From Puffinus mauretanicus (Eukaryota > Chordata > Aves > Procellariiformes > Procellariidae): DNA of 64,000 nt. Shown piece after piece: positions 51,621 through 60,929 of this stretch. A program made the translations under genes and the position numbers. The stretch spans positions 1,364,001 through 1,428,000 of the forward strand of contig JAJKFH010002485.1 in the NCBI GenBank assembly GCA_023333565.1, given 5' to 3'. The notes under the pieces are model-generated. The model was not told the DNA's origin and searched no databases. It saw only the letters and a list, made by a program, of their open reading frames with translations. The first letter of the stretch is position 1; each line of letters starts with the position of its first letter.

Positions 51621-52692
51621 TGTTTCACTTTTTAACTATTACGTCCTAAAGAAAGGGAGAAAAGAGATCCGAGGACAATCTGGGTGACGGGAATTTGTTT
51701 TAGACTTAACGCCAATACGCCTTTCTGCTCCGATGCATATGATGGGATGTAGATGCCCTCCTTCGCTTGATGCAAATCCGATCTATGATACTCGCCATAA
51801 TCAGAGTGTGAAAAGTTCAGGGCACAGAACGGGCCGGTTTTTAAGGCTTAAGGAAAATGCCTTGAAATAAACAGGCGTACCAGCTACCGACACTGCACTT
51901 TGGCCTTTCGGACGGAACCTGTTTATAGCTCGGCGGCAAAGAAAAGGACCGGGCGGAAAGAGAAGCGCGCTGGAGAGGCAATTGAAACAACAGGACCGAC
52001 AATATCACCCATCAACAACAACACCAATAACAGCAAGGAAAAAAAAAAACGAACCCGAGTTGCTAGGGAAAGCCGACAGCGTGGAGGCAGGAGCCCTGCT
52101 CGGCCCTTTCGCCGCCAAGAGGGAAAACTCGGAGGAGTTTTGCCCGGCTGGAGCGACGGGGCGGATGGGGGCTGCGCCTGCGGACGGAGCTCGCCGCCCC
52201 TCGGCCCCTCTCTCCCTCGCAGCCCCGCCGGCACACACGCTCCCCTCTCCGCGGTGGACCCCGCGCCGGGCGGCAGCCGCCACCGCCGCGGCCGCCCCGC
52301 CGCCCCCCGCGCTGGGCTCCGCGGCCTCCGCCCGCCCGCCCCTGCCGCCGGCTCCCCCTGCCTCCGTCGGCGGCGGCCGCGCTCCGCGGGCGCGGGGGGG
52401 CGCGGGAGGCAGCGCGGTGCTCACTCACCATTTGGGAGAAGAGGCCGAGGTCGGCGGTGTAGGGCAGGAAGGCGCTGTAGTTGGGGGCGCTGTAGGGGCC
52501 GGCGTACATGCCCAGCACCGAGGTGACAGCGGCCGAGCCGCTGCCCAGCTCGGCGCCCGCGGGCCGGCCCGAGGCGGCAGCGGCGGCGGCGGCGGCTGCG
52601 GCGGCGGCGGCCAGCACCCCGGGCCGGTCGCTTCCGTACACCGCCTGGCTGGCGCTGAGATACTGCGGGTAGCCCAGCTGGGGGAAGGACAT
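47745..52692 (-). CDS. IRX1: IRX1, Iroquois-class TALE homeodomain transcription factor (4 coding exons)
   Basis: The coding exons are complement(47745..47802, 48186..48258, 48800..49814, 52429..52692), 1410 bases including the stop, giving 469 residues. The protein starts [13 protein letters not shown] and ends RILTALPSA, both IRX1 hallmarks as I know the family; human IRX1 is of similar length (about 480). Domains seen: a 13-alanine tract (28-40), a TALE homeodomain at about 126-188 with the PYP loop insertion (149-151) and recognition helix [11 protein letters not shown] (173-183), an acidic region (about 205-260), [11 protein letters not shown] (306-316), a proline tract (327-333), [13 protein letters not shown] (344-356) and a His-rich stretch (386-395). 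By family knowledge it is a nuclear DNA-binding regulator of patterning in neural, limb, heart and lung tissue. All introns are GT-AG and the phases are consistent. It stands alone in the window. IRX2 and IRX4, its usual cluster partners, are not here. IRX3 is the closest alternative, but the N-terminus fits IRX1. Confidence 0.96.
47803..48185 (-). other. IRX1: IRX1 intron 3 (383 bases)
   Basis: Phase-2 GT-AG intron with a strong donor (GTGAGT) and a C-rich acceptor tract ending CTGCAG. Nothing else stands out in it beyond A-rich runs on the plus strand near 47827-47875, which read as pyrimidine tracts in gene orientation. Confidence 0.88.
48186..48258 (-). CDS. IRX1: IRX1 coding exon 3 (residues 427-451)
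   Basis: This 73-base exon is too short to appear in a simple ORF search. The acceptor is a pyrimidine-rich tract ending TCCTTCTAG|AAAGAG, and the donor is GTGACAA|GTGAGT. Joined to the single base left from exon 2, it reads [19 protein letters not shown] then QPVRDN. This matches the conserved [15 protein letters not shown] segment near the IRX1 C-terminus. Two bases carry over into exon 4. Confidence 0.92.
48259..48799 (-). other. IRX1: IRX1 intron 2 (541 bases)
   Basis: Phase-1 GT-AG intron. It contains a GT/CA microsatellite at about 48399-48418 and an A-rich run at 48275-48292 on the plus strand. That run lies just upstream of the exon 3 acceptor in gene orientation and so forms part of its poly-pyrimidine tract. 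The coding frame of exon 2 continues about 100 bases into the intron before a stop. Confidence 0.88.
48399..48418. repeat. (GT)10 microsatellite in IRX1 intron 2
   Basis: Short GT dinucleotide run on the plus strand, about 140 bases upstream of exon 3 in gene orientation. Confidence 0.9.
48800..49814 (-). CDS. IRX1: IRX1 coding exon 2 (residues 89-426, homeodomain)
   Basis: The acceptor is GTGTTGCAG|GGCTCCCAG, with the first exon base at 49814. The exon starts in phase 0 with [11 protein letters not shown] and holds 338 codons plus one base. It encodes the whole homeodomain, the acidic region and most of the conserved C-terminal motifs. The donor reads CACATAG|GTAATGAAT with the first intron base at 48799. 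This is the largest exon, as in other vertebrate IRX genes. Without splicing, the frame would run on to about 48699. Confidence 0.96.
49815..52428 (-). other. IRX1: IRX1 intron 1 (2.6 kb)
   Basis: This 2614-base phase-0 intron separates the N-terminal exon from the homeodomain exon. Its exon-1 end is still in the CpG island (to about 52120); the rest is AT-richer. It contains a 31-base A run on the plus strand at 51588-51618. I see no nested gene. The open frames at 51900-52400 lie antisense in GC-rich DNA and show no conserved protein. Confidence 0.9.
51588..51618. repeat. Poly(A) run of 31 in IRX1 intron 1
   Basis: Thirty-one consecutive A bases on the plus strand (T on the gene strand). 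No retroposon body is recognised next to it. Length is prone to sequencing error. Confidence 0.9.
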
Positions 52693-52740
52693 CTCCGGGG
52701 CGCGGGCACAGCGGCGGCGGCACTGGCGGCGGCGGCAGAA
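52120..52740. promoter_or_regulatory. CpG island over IRX1 exon 1
   Basis: Dense GC and CpG content covers exon 1, the start of intron 1 and part of the 5' UTR. This is the usual promoter-associated island of an IRX gene. The long open frames on both strands here, up to 261 residues, are a by-product of the composition. Confidence 0.8.
52429..52692 (-). CDS. IRX1: IRX1 coding exon 1 (residues 1-88)
   Basis: This exon holds 264 coding bases, exactly 88 codons. The ATG is the complement of 52690-52692 and has a G at -3. The frame stays open about 150 bases further upstream but contains no other ATG, so this start is well supported. The exon ends LGLFSQM, and the donor reads ATG|GTGAGTGA with the first intron base at 52428. 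The 13-residue alanine tract (residues 28-40) is encoded mostly by GCC with single GCA and GCT interruptions. The exon lies inside a CpG island. Confidence 0.95.
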
Positions 52741-53060
52741 GCGGCAGAAATATAAAAAAAAAGGGGGTGGGGGGGAAGGAATTATACAAAAAAAAAAAAA
52801 AGAAGGGGGAGGAGGGAGTCTGAACAGCCGGGGAGGGGAGCGGAACAAACCCGGGCTTCTCTGGATCCCTCTCTCTGTCTCTCTCTCTCTCTTTTTTTCC
52901 TCCCCCCTCTCTCTTTACTGGAGTCAGGCAGGGCGAGAGAACAGAAATCGAGCCGGTAATTTTCTTTTTTCGTTCTGATTTCTTTCTGTCAGAGATATAA
53001 TGCAACCTAGGTATGGAGGAGGAGTGTGGAAGGATTCAGTGGGGTGTCTTTCCTCAAATC
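52693..53060 (-). promoter_or_regulatory. IRX1: IRX1 5' UTR and proximal promoter region
   Basis: This is the sequence directly upstream of the IRX1 start codon. It has runs of A (52749-52757, 52788-52801) and a CT/pyrimidine tract at about 52868-52912, which is a GA tract on the gene strand. There is a TATA-like GCATTATATCTC at about 52992-53003 on the minus strand. The transcription start cannot be fixed from sequence alone. A CCAAT element (ATTGG on plus) lies further up at about 53182. Confidence 0.5.
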
Positions 53061-53079
53061 TCGGCTCTTCTGTGCTCCT

Positions 53080-53930
53080 AAATCCCTTAGATGTGATCTG
53101 ATCAACAATTGAGCTCCAACTGATGTGTCTGCCCTTAGGTCCTAGGCTGATCTTTCAGATACAATTTGAAGTTGATGTTTTGATTGGCACCCACTTGAGC
53201 TGCAAGCGCCGCCCCGCGCCCCCCCGCCCCCCTCGGTGCAGCACGTGGTGCGCAGCCCAGCCCGGGCCACTTTCCTCGGTGCCTGCGTGTGCGTGTGTGT
53301 GTGTGCGCGCGTGTGCGTGTGTCCGCGCAGCTGCTGTGCTGTGCTGTGTGTGTATTTAATGTTTAGCAATGGGCTCCTTTCAGAAAAGCCCCCACTGCTG
53401 TATGACAACCTGTCTACACGATTTTACAGCTGTCCAACATTGGGGTTTTGCTGTTTCGCAGCCTTAGTGTGTCCCCTTTTAACAAAAACAACTGTGTTGC
53501 TGGTTTTTTCCACCTTTAACATTGAGTCCCCCTTGTCGTCGTTGGACTCAGGAACAAGCGAGAGTGGCCATGAGAGGAAAAGGGGGCTTTGCAGCCAGGC
53601 GACTTGTAACAATTTACCACTAAAAGAAAAGGGCATATAAATAAATAAATAAACGCGGTCTATCTATAGCAACCCACAAACGCCACACACACAAGAACAC
53701 ACACACACACAACTTTTCTGAAAGTCAAAAGGCTCCTAGCAGTTCTTCCCAGAAGAATCTTTGGTTAAAAAAAGAGAAAGAAGACCCGCAGCGATCCGCC
53801 CCCCTTCCCTCCCCCCCCCCTTTCTCCTCCTCATGCCCTGCCGACCGATTGACACTCAGGGACAATTATCAGAGGCATTGCGACAGTCCTCGGAATATTA
53901 GCAATAAATAATCCTGCAAATCGACAGTGG
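53080..53930. promoter_or_regulatory. IRX1 upstream flank with GT/GC alternating tract
   Basis: A purine-pyrimidine alternating tract of GT and GC dinucleotides lies at about 53284-53335, next to an E-box CACGTG at 53241-53246. CA runs occur at 53685-53711, and C runs at about 53800-53822. At 53860-53940 there is a short block dense in homeodomain-like ATTA/TAAT sites. I see no coding sequence. Confidence 0.45.
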
Positions 53931-55060
53931 CGACATGTATGCCGAGAGGCACAAAAGACCCCCAGCCCTCGCCCCCGAGCGGGGGGGGGCTTGAGGGGTT
54001 TTCTGGATTGTCAAAACTTCCACCCGCCTGTTTCGGAAACGCATTGGGGGCGGGCGGGGGGGGCGCGAAAGGACCAAAACGGGCTGTTGCCATTATCGTC
54101 ATTAACAGCAACGATGAGACGAAGGGATTTTTTTCCCTTCTTCTTCCCCTTTTCCCCTCGGAGCGGGGTGGAAGGTGCAGCGGGAGACAAAGGACCCCTC
54201 TGCGAGGGACCGAGGCACTCGGCCGCCTTGAAGAAGATGAGTTGTCATCGCTGTGACCTGCCCGCGATGTTGCCCGTTTCCTCGACGTGGCGGGGCTCGC
54301 CCGTACCCCGCCGGGGCTGGCAGACCCTCGCACCGCCCGCCCGGCACCGCAAACTTTCCTTTTCTTACCGCTGCCGGGGCCCTCCCAGTCCCCGCGCTGG
54401 GGAAAACGGGGAGCGGGGGGGCGGCGGGCCGAGGGCTGGGCGTTTCTTGCCCCGACCCTCCCCGCCCCAGTGGGACTGCCCGGGGGCCGCTCTGCCCCAC
54501 GACTCCGGCCCGCAGCCCGCGGCGGGGCTGGCGCTCCCGCTCCGCCAGGCGCGGGGAGTGCGCGGCCGGGCGCCACTGCCCCCTCGGCCGGCCCCAGCGG
54601 AGCGGCCCCGCGGATGGCCACGGAGCGGCCGCCCCCAGCCCAGCCCAGCCCTCGCCGCCGCGGTCCCCGCCGCCCGGGAGCTCCATCTTTGTGCTGACGG
54701 GGCGGACGGGGCCGTCGAGCTCTTCCTCAGGGGACGGCGTGGCGCGGCTGCTTTTCGGGATGCAAGTGTTTGGCGGGGGCGGGAGCGGGGGAGGGAAGCA
54801 GGCGGGGGGGCACGGGCGTCTCACTCCTTTTCCCGAGCCCAGGGCGAGAGCCAGCGCCTAAGATCCGCGCCCCTCCGCGGGGCTTCGCGCCGCCTCTCCG
54901 AGCTTGCAGCCGCGGGTTCAGCCCGACACCACGGGTCCCGCCGGGGACTGGCCGCCGCTGGAGCGGGGGCAGATGCCTCCCCTGCTGCAAACGCCCCTGC
55001 GGGGTGTCTCTAACCCCGGCCAGCCCTTCACTCCCCGCGCTCCAGGAAACCGCTCCGTCT
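53930..55060. promoter_or_regulatory. CpG island 1.2-2.4 kb upstream of IRX1
   Basis: GC-rich, CpG-dense sequence, with open frames on both strands (a 340-residue frame at 53991-55013 plus and a 250-residue frame at 53869-54621 minus). Their residues are almost entirely R, P, G and A, and no domain is recognisable. I read it as a regulatory island or an alternative or divergent promoter, not a gene. Confidence 0.65.
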
Positions 55061-55194
55061 CAGAGTTGGTTAAACTTCCTTCCCCCATCAGTTGGAAATA
55101 GCGAGCTTTCCCCTTCCTATGTCTGACAGGGAGAGGAGGACCTTCCCCCCCCTCCCCCGCTCCAAAATCTCACCCTCAAAGCGACCCTCAGACA

Positions 55195-55300
55195 AAAATG
55201 CACCGCCGTAACAAAGCTGAGTGGGGCTTGAAAATTGCAGCGGTGTTTTGCGAATGGAAGTGTCACGTTACAAGGGCTGCAGGTAAATAAAGGTGGGATA
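55195..55300. promoter_or_regulatory. Candidate regulatory block
   Basis: Non-repetitive, moderately GC sequence between low-complexity tracts, just after the upstream CpG island. It contains a TAACAAAG motif (SOX-like) and GTCACGTTAC. Conservation was not tested and the call rests on texture only. Confidence 0.2.
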
Positions 55301-55440
55301 AGGCACCGACGCTGCCGAAATCTTCTTAGCGCTTTAGATCTGGGTGGAATGTGTATCCAGAAAAGGTTTCCACTTGGAGGCTTAAGAAATGTGAGTCATC
55401 CCCTCCCCCATCCGCCCCCATCCTGCTCAGATCGGTTCAG

Positions 55441-55486
55441 GGGAAAAGAAAAAAAAAAAAAGGAAAAAAAAGGAAAAAAAAAAAGT
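55441..55486. repeat. A-rich low-complexity tract
   Basis: Runs of A broken by single or paired G over about 45 bases. A G run (55602-55611) and the GGAA microsatellite follow soon after. Confidence 0.85.
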
Positions 55487-55653
55487 CTCCCTTGCTTTTC
55501 TATCAGCCCAGCATCTTTTCGGGGCGAACTTTGCTATTCTTCACCTTGCGTGGAATAGAGCAAAAAAAACCCCAAAGTGCAGGTTACCTGTAACGGTGAT
55601 TTGGGGGGGGGAGAAGAAGAACTAGGACAAAAAATATGAAGGACAAAAGAAAA

Positions 55654-55713
55654 GGAAGGAAGGAAGGAAGGAAGGAAGGAAGGAAGGAAGGAAGGAAGGA
55701 AGGAAGGAAGGAA
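55654..55713. repeat. (GGAA)15 microsatellite
   Basis: Fifteen uninterrupted GGAA units occupy 60 bases about 3 kb upstream of the IRX1 start codon. GGAA is the core of ETS-factor sites. Length polymorphism is likely. Confidence 0.97.
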
Positions 55714-55779
55714 CCCACCGAGGACGGGGAAAGTTGCAAGACCGGGAGGAAAGCTTTGTTTCTCATCTGCAAAGTTCCC

Positions 55780-55870
55780 GGCGCAAGGATGAGCAGGGTC
55801 CTGCGAACGCCATTAATTATGCACAATTCTGATCAGTAAATACCAATTCCTCACCACGCGATTCCTGCTG
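55780..55870. promoter_or_regulatory. Candidate homeodomain-motif block
   Basis: Contains CATTAATTATGCACAATT at about 55811 followed by mixed non-repetitive sequence. It combines TAAT/ATTA sites with an octamer-like ATGCACAA. Nothing coding is visible. Inferred from motif density only. Confidence 0.25.
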
Positions 55871-57560
55871 CTGCATTGGACATTGCCCGTTTTTCTGACG
55901 GTTTATTAAGTCACTTTAGTAGGCAACCTTTCAAAGCCCTTTTTAATTTTTTTTTCCCCCTTGTGCAAGTAAGCTGGGACCAGAGCTGCTACACTAAGCT
56001 ACTTAGCTTGAAAATCAGTTTAGTGAAGGTCTGGGAGATTCTGGGTTTATTTCCCCCCGTACAAGACCTATAGCAGGAGCTTAATAACAAAAGTCCGAAA
56101 AGAACGAAACTGTACGGAAAATTACAAACATCAGCAGCAGCTGCCAGAAGCACCAGGAAAATCTTTCCCTAAACCCAAGACCTAAACAGTCAAAAAGGTT
56201 GGTGTGATCAGACCCCCTATCCATAAATTAGCTTGGAATTGTTAAGAGATGGAATAAAATACTGTTTTTTAAAAAAGTCATTTTAAACATAATTCGGAAA
56301 AAAAAAAATCTCTTCTTTTTACTCTTTTTTTCCCTGAGATCTGTGTTTTAGTTGCTGGAACGTCTCCTTAACTTTCGGCAAAACCTAACAAAAACCCCAA
56401 TGAGTGCGGTGCCAACTCATTAGCCGAACAGCGTTTTTAAAGACGATAAACGGTCACGTAGCAAAAAAGGATTTGAGCTCAGAGTGAATAGCAGTAACCT
56501 TCCCGTTGGAGAGCGGATGCACATCTGAAAACAGGCGGGAGAGAAATATATAGCAGCGCTGGGTATAATGTGATTACACCTAAGGTAATCGCTTAAAATA
56601 AATTGTATACTGTTTAAAGTAAATCGACCTAAATGGCCACGCTCAAATAATTCAAAGATCATTGGGCAGATAAACTTCTCCTTAAAGAGCCTTTCTTGAG
56701 AAGGAGTTTGCTAAGACAGTGTGATCCTTCCAGTTTCTTAAGGCGATGCATCCACTGCCAAGAGATTTTCTCTTTATTATTAACAAATCAGTTTAGATAG
56801 GGGTCCGATAAGAAATGCAAATCCAGACATAGGGGTCGCTGCTTGGCCGAATTTTAACTAAAGGCTGGTTCTGCAGGAGTTGACTAAAGGGGATGTTTGC
56901 GAAGAGGATATGTGAAGCTTTAACACTGGCTCTACTAAAAAATGAAGTCAGTGATTTTGATCTGCTCCAGATGTCCTAAGAGTGGATATTGCAGTGCTGG
57001 GAATCCGCACCAAATATCTGAGGGCACTGATGGTAATCAGCGCAACACATCAGCCAGGGGGGACTGGCAATTGTGATAACCTGCTGCAAATGTGCAGGGC
57101 TGGAGATGGCAGTGATAAACCGCTGAAAATATCTTCAAATGGAGATGACAGAGATGTTGAAAGGAGACACCTAACTATGGGGAGAATAGGATACTAAGCA
57201 GAGCACAATCTGAGAGTGGAGTTCAGATATTTACCAGTCTGCGGTTCACCCGTGTAATTTCCACAGAGATACACGCCTTTGTGCGCCGTCTCTGCATGCA
57301 GATACACGCGCGTATGGACCTGTTAGTAAAATTCGGGGTTTATGCGGCGTTGATAATAAGATCTATCAAAAGAAAGGCAGGCTTAATCGCTAAAGCGCCT
57401 TGTTTGTGGCTTGAGAAGAAAAGTTTTCATTTAATTCTGTGACTGCTTTGAAACGTCCTGGTAACGATTTCTTTTGCAAATCCTCTCTTGATTTTCAGCT
57501 CGCACTGGTAATAAACGAAGAAATTTAAGATGATCTATTCAGTTAATAGTCTGTTTCAAT
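55871..57560. promoter_or_regulatory. Upstream flank of IRX1, possible enhancers
   Basis: There is no gene here. The most complex, least repetitive stretches are about 56500-56620 (ATGTGATTACACC and TAAGGTAATCGC), 56980-57110 (GGTAATCAGCGC) and 57220-57330. GGTAATC and GATTACA are bicoid/OTX-type homeodomain sites. Conservation with other birds was not tested. Confidence 0.3.
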
Positions 57561-57666
57561 TTTCTTTCCTGTGGAAAGAACGTGCGGTGGGGGGAAGTGC
57601 CAAAAAATAGATTATCCGTATGTTGCTAATTTTCTGACTGTTCTCAGCAGGTAGTTTCACAGTCTT

Positions 57667-57682
57667 TTTTTTTTTTTTTTTT
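57667..57682. repeat. T-run
   Basis: An uninterrupted T run inside a longer pyrimidine-rich stretch (about 57660-57695). No retroposon body is recognisable beside it. Confidence 0.8.
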
Positions 57683-57779
57683 TCCTTCCCCTCGCTGTCT
57701 TTTTTGTGTGTAAGTTTAAAATAACTCTACCATGTTAAGTATCAATCCTATACATTTTAATGATACATCTGTGCAGGAC

Positions 57780-58200
57780 TGAATCCATTAATTTAATATA
57801 TCTCTCCTAGATTCTAATTATGCACCGACTGTCGACTATTTGGATCAGTTGACTGAGTTTTCATTAAGTGTATTATATCTGATATAGCATGGGACCGTGT
57901 TTCATTTGACGACGTGTCCTTCTTCGGGGTGCGGGTGGGGCGGCTGCGGCCCCGCAGGACCCCGGCGCGGGTTTCCTCCCGCCGGTCACCCGCTGCCAGG
58001 CCCCGCCGCCTCCCTGCGTCCGTCCCCAGCGCTTCTCATCAGCCCTGATTTATGAGCCTTGTTAAACACTCATTATTACTTTGCACCTTTTTTCCAGCAG
58101 GGTCTGGGAAACAACCCCACTTTGTGACAACAGGGCATGTGTCAAACAATTATAGGCGGAGAGGTGATGTAGCTCTGGAGCGCCAGATTCCGCCCCCTCC
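57780..58200. promoter_or_regulatory. Candidate regulatory block with short GC island
   Basis: AATTATGCACCGAC at about 57814 and a clean non-repetitive segment lead into a short CpG-rich patch (57928-58030). A second non-repetitive stretch (58040-58190) contains TTGTGACAACAG and CAAACAATTATAGG. There is no coding sequence. The texture resembles conserved non-coding DNA. Confidence 0.3.
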
Positions 58201-58231
58201 CCTTCATGCCCGACCCGAGGAACATTACTGT

Positions 58232-58264
58232 TAAAAAAAAGGTAAAAAAAAAAAAAAAAAAAAA
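58232..58264. repeat. A-rich tract
   Basis: Two A runs interrupted by GGT. Low complexity, with no recognisable element attached. Confidence 0.85.
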
Positions 58265-58817
58265 CAACCCAGGAAAAAAATCTCACTGTCTTTTTGTAAA
58301 TTTAATTCACGGGAACAGCAGCCTTCAGACCTCTGACCGTGCAAACGAATGGCTTGGTTTGTCCAAATAAACACGAAGTTGCAATCAGGGATAGCTGGTC
58401 GATTCCCTAAATATGAACATGTACGTATCCATAGTGCAGGTAGTACAGGAAGGAATCCAAACCTGAGCAGCTACAGCGTTTGACTGTACCCAAGGTAATA
58501 GCTAATAAGGCGTTTACAAAGATTATGTTATTCAGAGAGAGAGCATTTAAAAAAAGAAAATACGGTCCTCCCTCTCTCTCTTTCTCTTTTTTTCAAAGTG
58601 AATTAAGAGAAATTGATTTTTTTCCCGATACCCTGGCGGTGACTTTTTATTAATCCTTTATCAGTCCACCTCAGTTGCAACTTACATTTATTTCTGATAG
58701 CAACGCGAATACACAGATGCCCTCTTCCTTAGCGCTTTTGCAAATGAATTGCTAAAGCCATGCACACAGGCCTATCTGAACAAGCACACAAATCTATAGA
58801 ATGAATCATCTGCCTCT

Positions 58818-58858
58818 CTCTGTATCTGTCTGTCCGTCTGTCTGTCTACCTATCTATG
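58818..58858. repeat. Degenerate CTGT/CTAT tetranucleotide repeat
   Basis: Short run of CTGT, CCGT, CTAC and CTAT units, an imperfect tetranucleotide microsatellite. Confidence 0.75.
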
Positions 58859-58859
58859 A

Positions 58860-59310
58860 ATATTTTATGGGTCTGAACTTAATTAACAAAATAATTTCCA
58901 TTTTGTCTCCAAAATGATCAACAGCAATTATGTGAGATTTTTAAGGTTTATAATTTTATGTCACCAGACTGTGGCTTGGGGGCAGAGGCACAATTGCCGT
59001 GCCAGCTGCAGTTGTATTTATTTGTTTTTCTGTCTTGTTCCTGTAGGGCTGCATTATGCAGTTTTTAATTAGTTTGTGTTTGTATTTCACCCGTCCCAAA
59101 TCAATGCCATCCTGGAGCAATGCAATGTAAATTCCTGCAGTACAGGTGTAGCTGCTAGCTCTGGAACACTAGGAAACTCATGTCGTACAAATGAAAGCGG
59201 TGAATGCCATTCAGCCAAACTGTCAGCTTTAAACAGCCAAGAGGAAGGAGATCAAAGCAGAGAGCAGGAACTTCTACTATCCAGATTAGTCTTTATGGTT
59301 TGAACGCCTA
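58860..59310. promoter_or_regulatory. Candidate distal enhancer about 6.4 kb upstream of IRX1
   Basis: A 450-base non-repetitive block with homeodomain sites (TTAATTAAC, TTTTAATTAG), several ATG-rich octamer-like sites, an E-box CAGCTG (59004-59009) and a TGCCGTGCCAGC stretch. A short open frame (59076-59303 plus, 75 residues) has no recognisable domain. The dense, repeat-free texture fits conserved non-coding DNA near developmental genes. Conservation was not tested. Confidence 0.35.
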
Positions 59311-59970
59311 ATGCTATTAAAGGGAACCAGGACGTACAGCACATCGTTGGCTACAAAGTTACTTCTAATTTTGCTAAAGTCCTGCCTTATTTTGGCCAAA
59401 GTAAGCCTTCAGAGCATTTCAAGATGCACCGTTTCCTTTGAGGCCTAGTAGCTACTCATCTGAAATTATGCAGAACTAATACCTTCAGAGACACATTTCT
59501 GTTTGTGCACATATTTATATAACTTATCGCCTTCTGAAAGATAATTTTGATTTCCTCCTAGGTTCCACAAAGTCTTTTAACAGAACTCGCAGCAATAAAA
59601 CCTGAAATTCTAGTATCTCCAGACATGAAAAGTCCCTTTATGTTGTGTTTGGTGTCTCTTCTTTCTTGAAATGACCTCTGTACGGTGGTGTATAAATCTA
59701 TTATTCCAGTCACCGGGGAATTCTTTTAAAGCTTTCTTTTTTTGTCAGGAATAAGAGATCGTTCATCTTTAACTAGGCCACATAGAAATTATGATTCAAC
59801 AGCAGTGTATATTTAATTAGAGTAATCTCACTTGAATTTAATTACCTAATGAATTATTTGTTTAAAAGGTAAAAAGGCTTGTTTGCCAAGTACAGTGCAA
59901 CCCACTGATAAGAACTTCCGTTATAAGAACATTAATATTTAAAAAAAACATTTTACGGTTTTATATTTTA
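59311..59970. other. Intergenic AT-rich stretch
   Basis: No gene, RNA or mobile element is recognised. It contains several TTTAAT/TTAATTA motifs (about 59811-59860). Confidence 0.5.
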
Positions 59971-59979
59971 ACTCTTTGG

Positions 59980-60375
59980 TTCTGCCAGCCGTCGGTGCGC
60001 ACGCCGAGTCCCCCACGATCAGGGCTCCTACCCCGTCCCTTCGACTCCCCGCAACGAACCCCCCCCCCCCTCCGCCGCCGACTCGCGTAAGTAACGCGCC
60101 CCACCGCGCCGCCCCGTGCCGCGGCTAGGCAGGGAGGGGGGTGCGGAGAGAGAGACGGGACACGGGCGGCTTTGCCGGCTGAATTTCGAGGCGAAACGCC
60201 GGCGCCGGCGCGACGCAGCGGGCGGCGGTGAGGCCGCCCGGCTGCCGCGGGGAGAGGGGCTGCGCGCCGCTCCGCGCCCTGCGCTCCGCCGGGCAGCCGC
60301 CGGGCGCGGAGCTGCTCCCCAGGGCTGCTGTCCCCTCCCCGCAGCGGCCTGCCTGGAATGGGTCCTGGCCGGGAA
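59980..60375. promoter_or_regulatory. CpG island about 7.5 kb upstream of IRX1
   Basis: A sharp rise in GC and CpG after AT-rich DNA, with GCGC and CCGCGG clusters. A pyrimidine tract ending in AG follows at 60428-60461 and resembles a splice acceptor on the plus strand. No conserved protein is encoded. It could be a promoter for a non-coding transcript pointing away from IRX1. Confidence 0.6.
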
Positions 60376-60929
60376 GCTGTCAGAGCGCGGAGCGTCAGGC
60401 TACCGAACAGTCATCTTCTTTCTCTTATGATTTTTTTTTTGCTTTCTTCCTTTCCCCCTAGTCTTGTGGACAGTGCAGCTAATGACAGTCCTTTGGTTAT
60501 TTATGATTCTTCAGCCAAGACAACAAAAACTGACCAGTCTCTACCCTTGACCTTTCTCCTCGGTTCCCAAGTTTTCCAGCTACCGCATTGTTTGTTTCCA
60601 AGATACAACGCATATACAGTGCTGAACTGCAACTCTCGTCAGAAGATTCGTCTGAAAACACCACAACTTGGGGATTATCCGCCTCAAAAAAAAAAAAAAA
60701 AAAAAAGCAGGGTTTATTTTTTAGTGCAATAGTGGGAAGCTCTGCTTGATGTATTCTACTGACCTGCTGCAGAAAAACTAGGTCCAAAAAAATTCCTTTT
60801 GTTTGTTTGTTTGTTTGTTTTCTTCTGCTCTGGGAACTCGTCTATCGCGTTTGGCAATGGGACCTCTCGAAGGTACCACTGTGCGGCTACCTGTCGCTTG
60901 GACAGAGAACTTTAGGTCTGTCCTCCTCC

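Noticed and set aside
51900..52848. Frames of 208-261 codons around IRX1 exon 1
   Set aside because: Only the minus-strand part from the ATG at 52692 to 52429 is real. The rest is CpG-island composition or intron read-through without conserved residues.
52693..52848. N-terminal extension of IRX1 into the upstream open frame
   Set aside because: The frame is open but has no ATG before the MSFPQ start. The [10 protein letters not shown] start matches the family N-terminus.
53869..55013. Frames of 340, 250, 240 and 202 codons upstream of IRX1
   Set aside because: Several overlap on both strands at once and consist of R, P, G and A. This is the signature of a GC-rich island lacking stop codons, not a gene.
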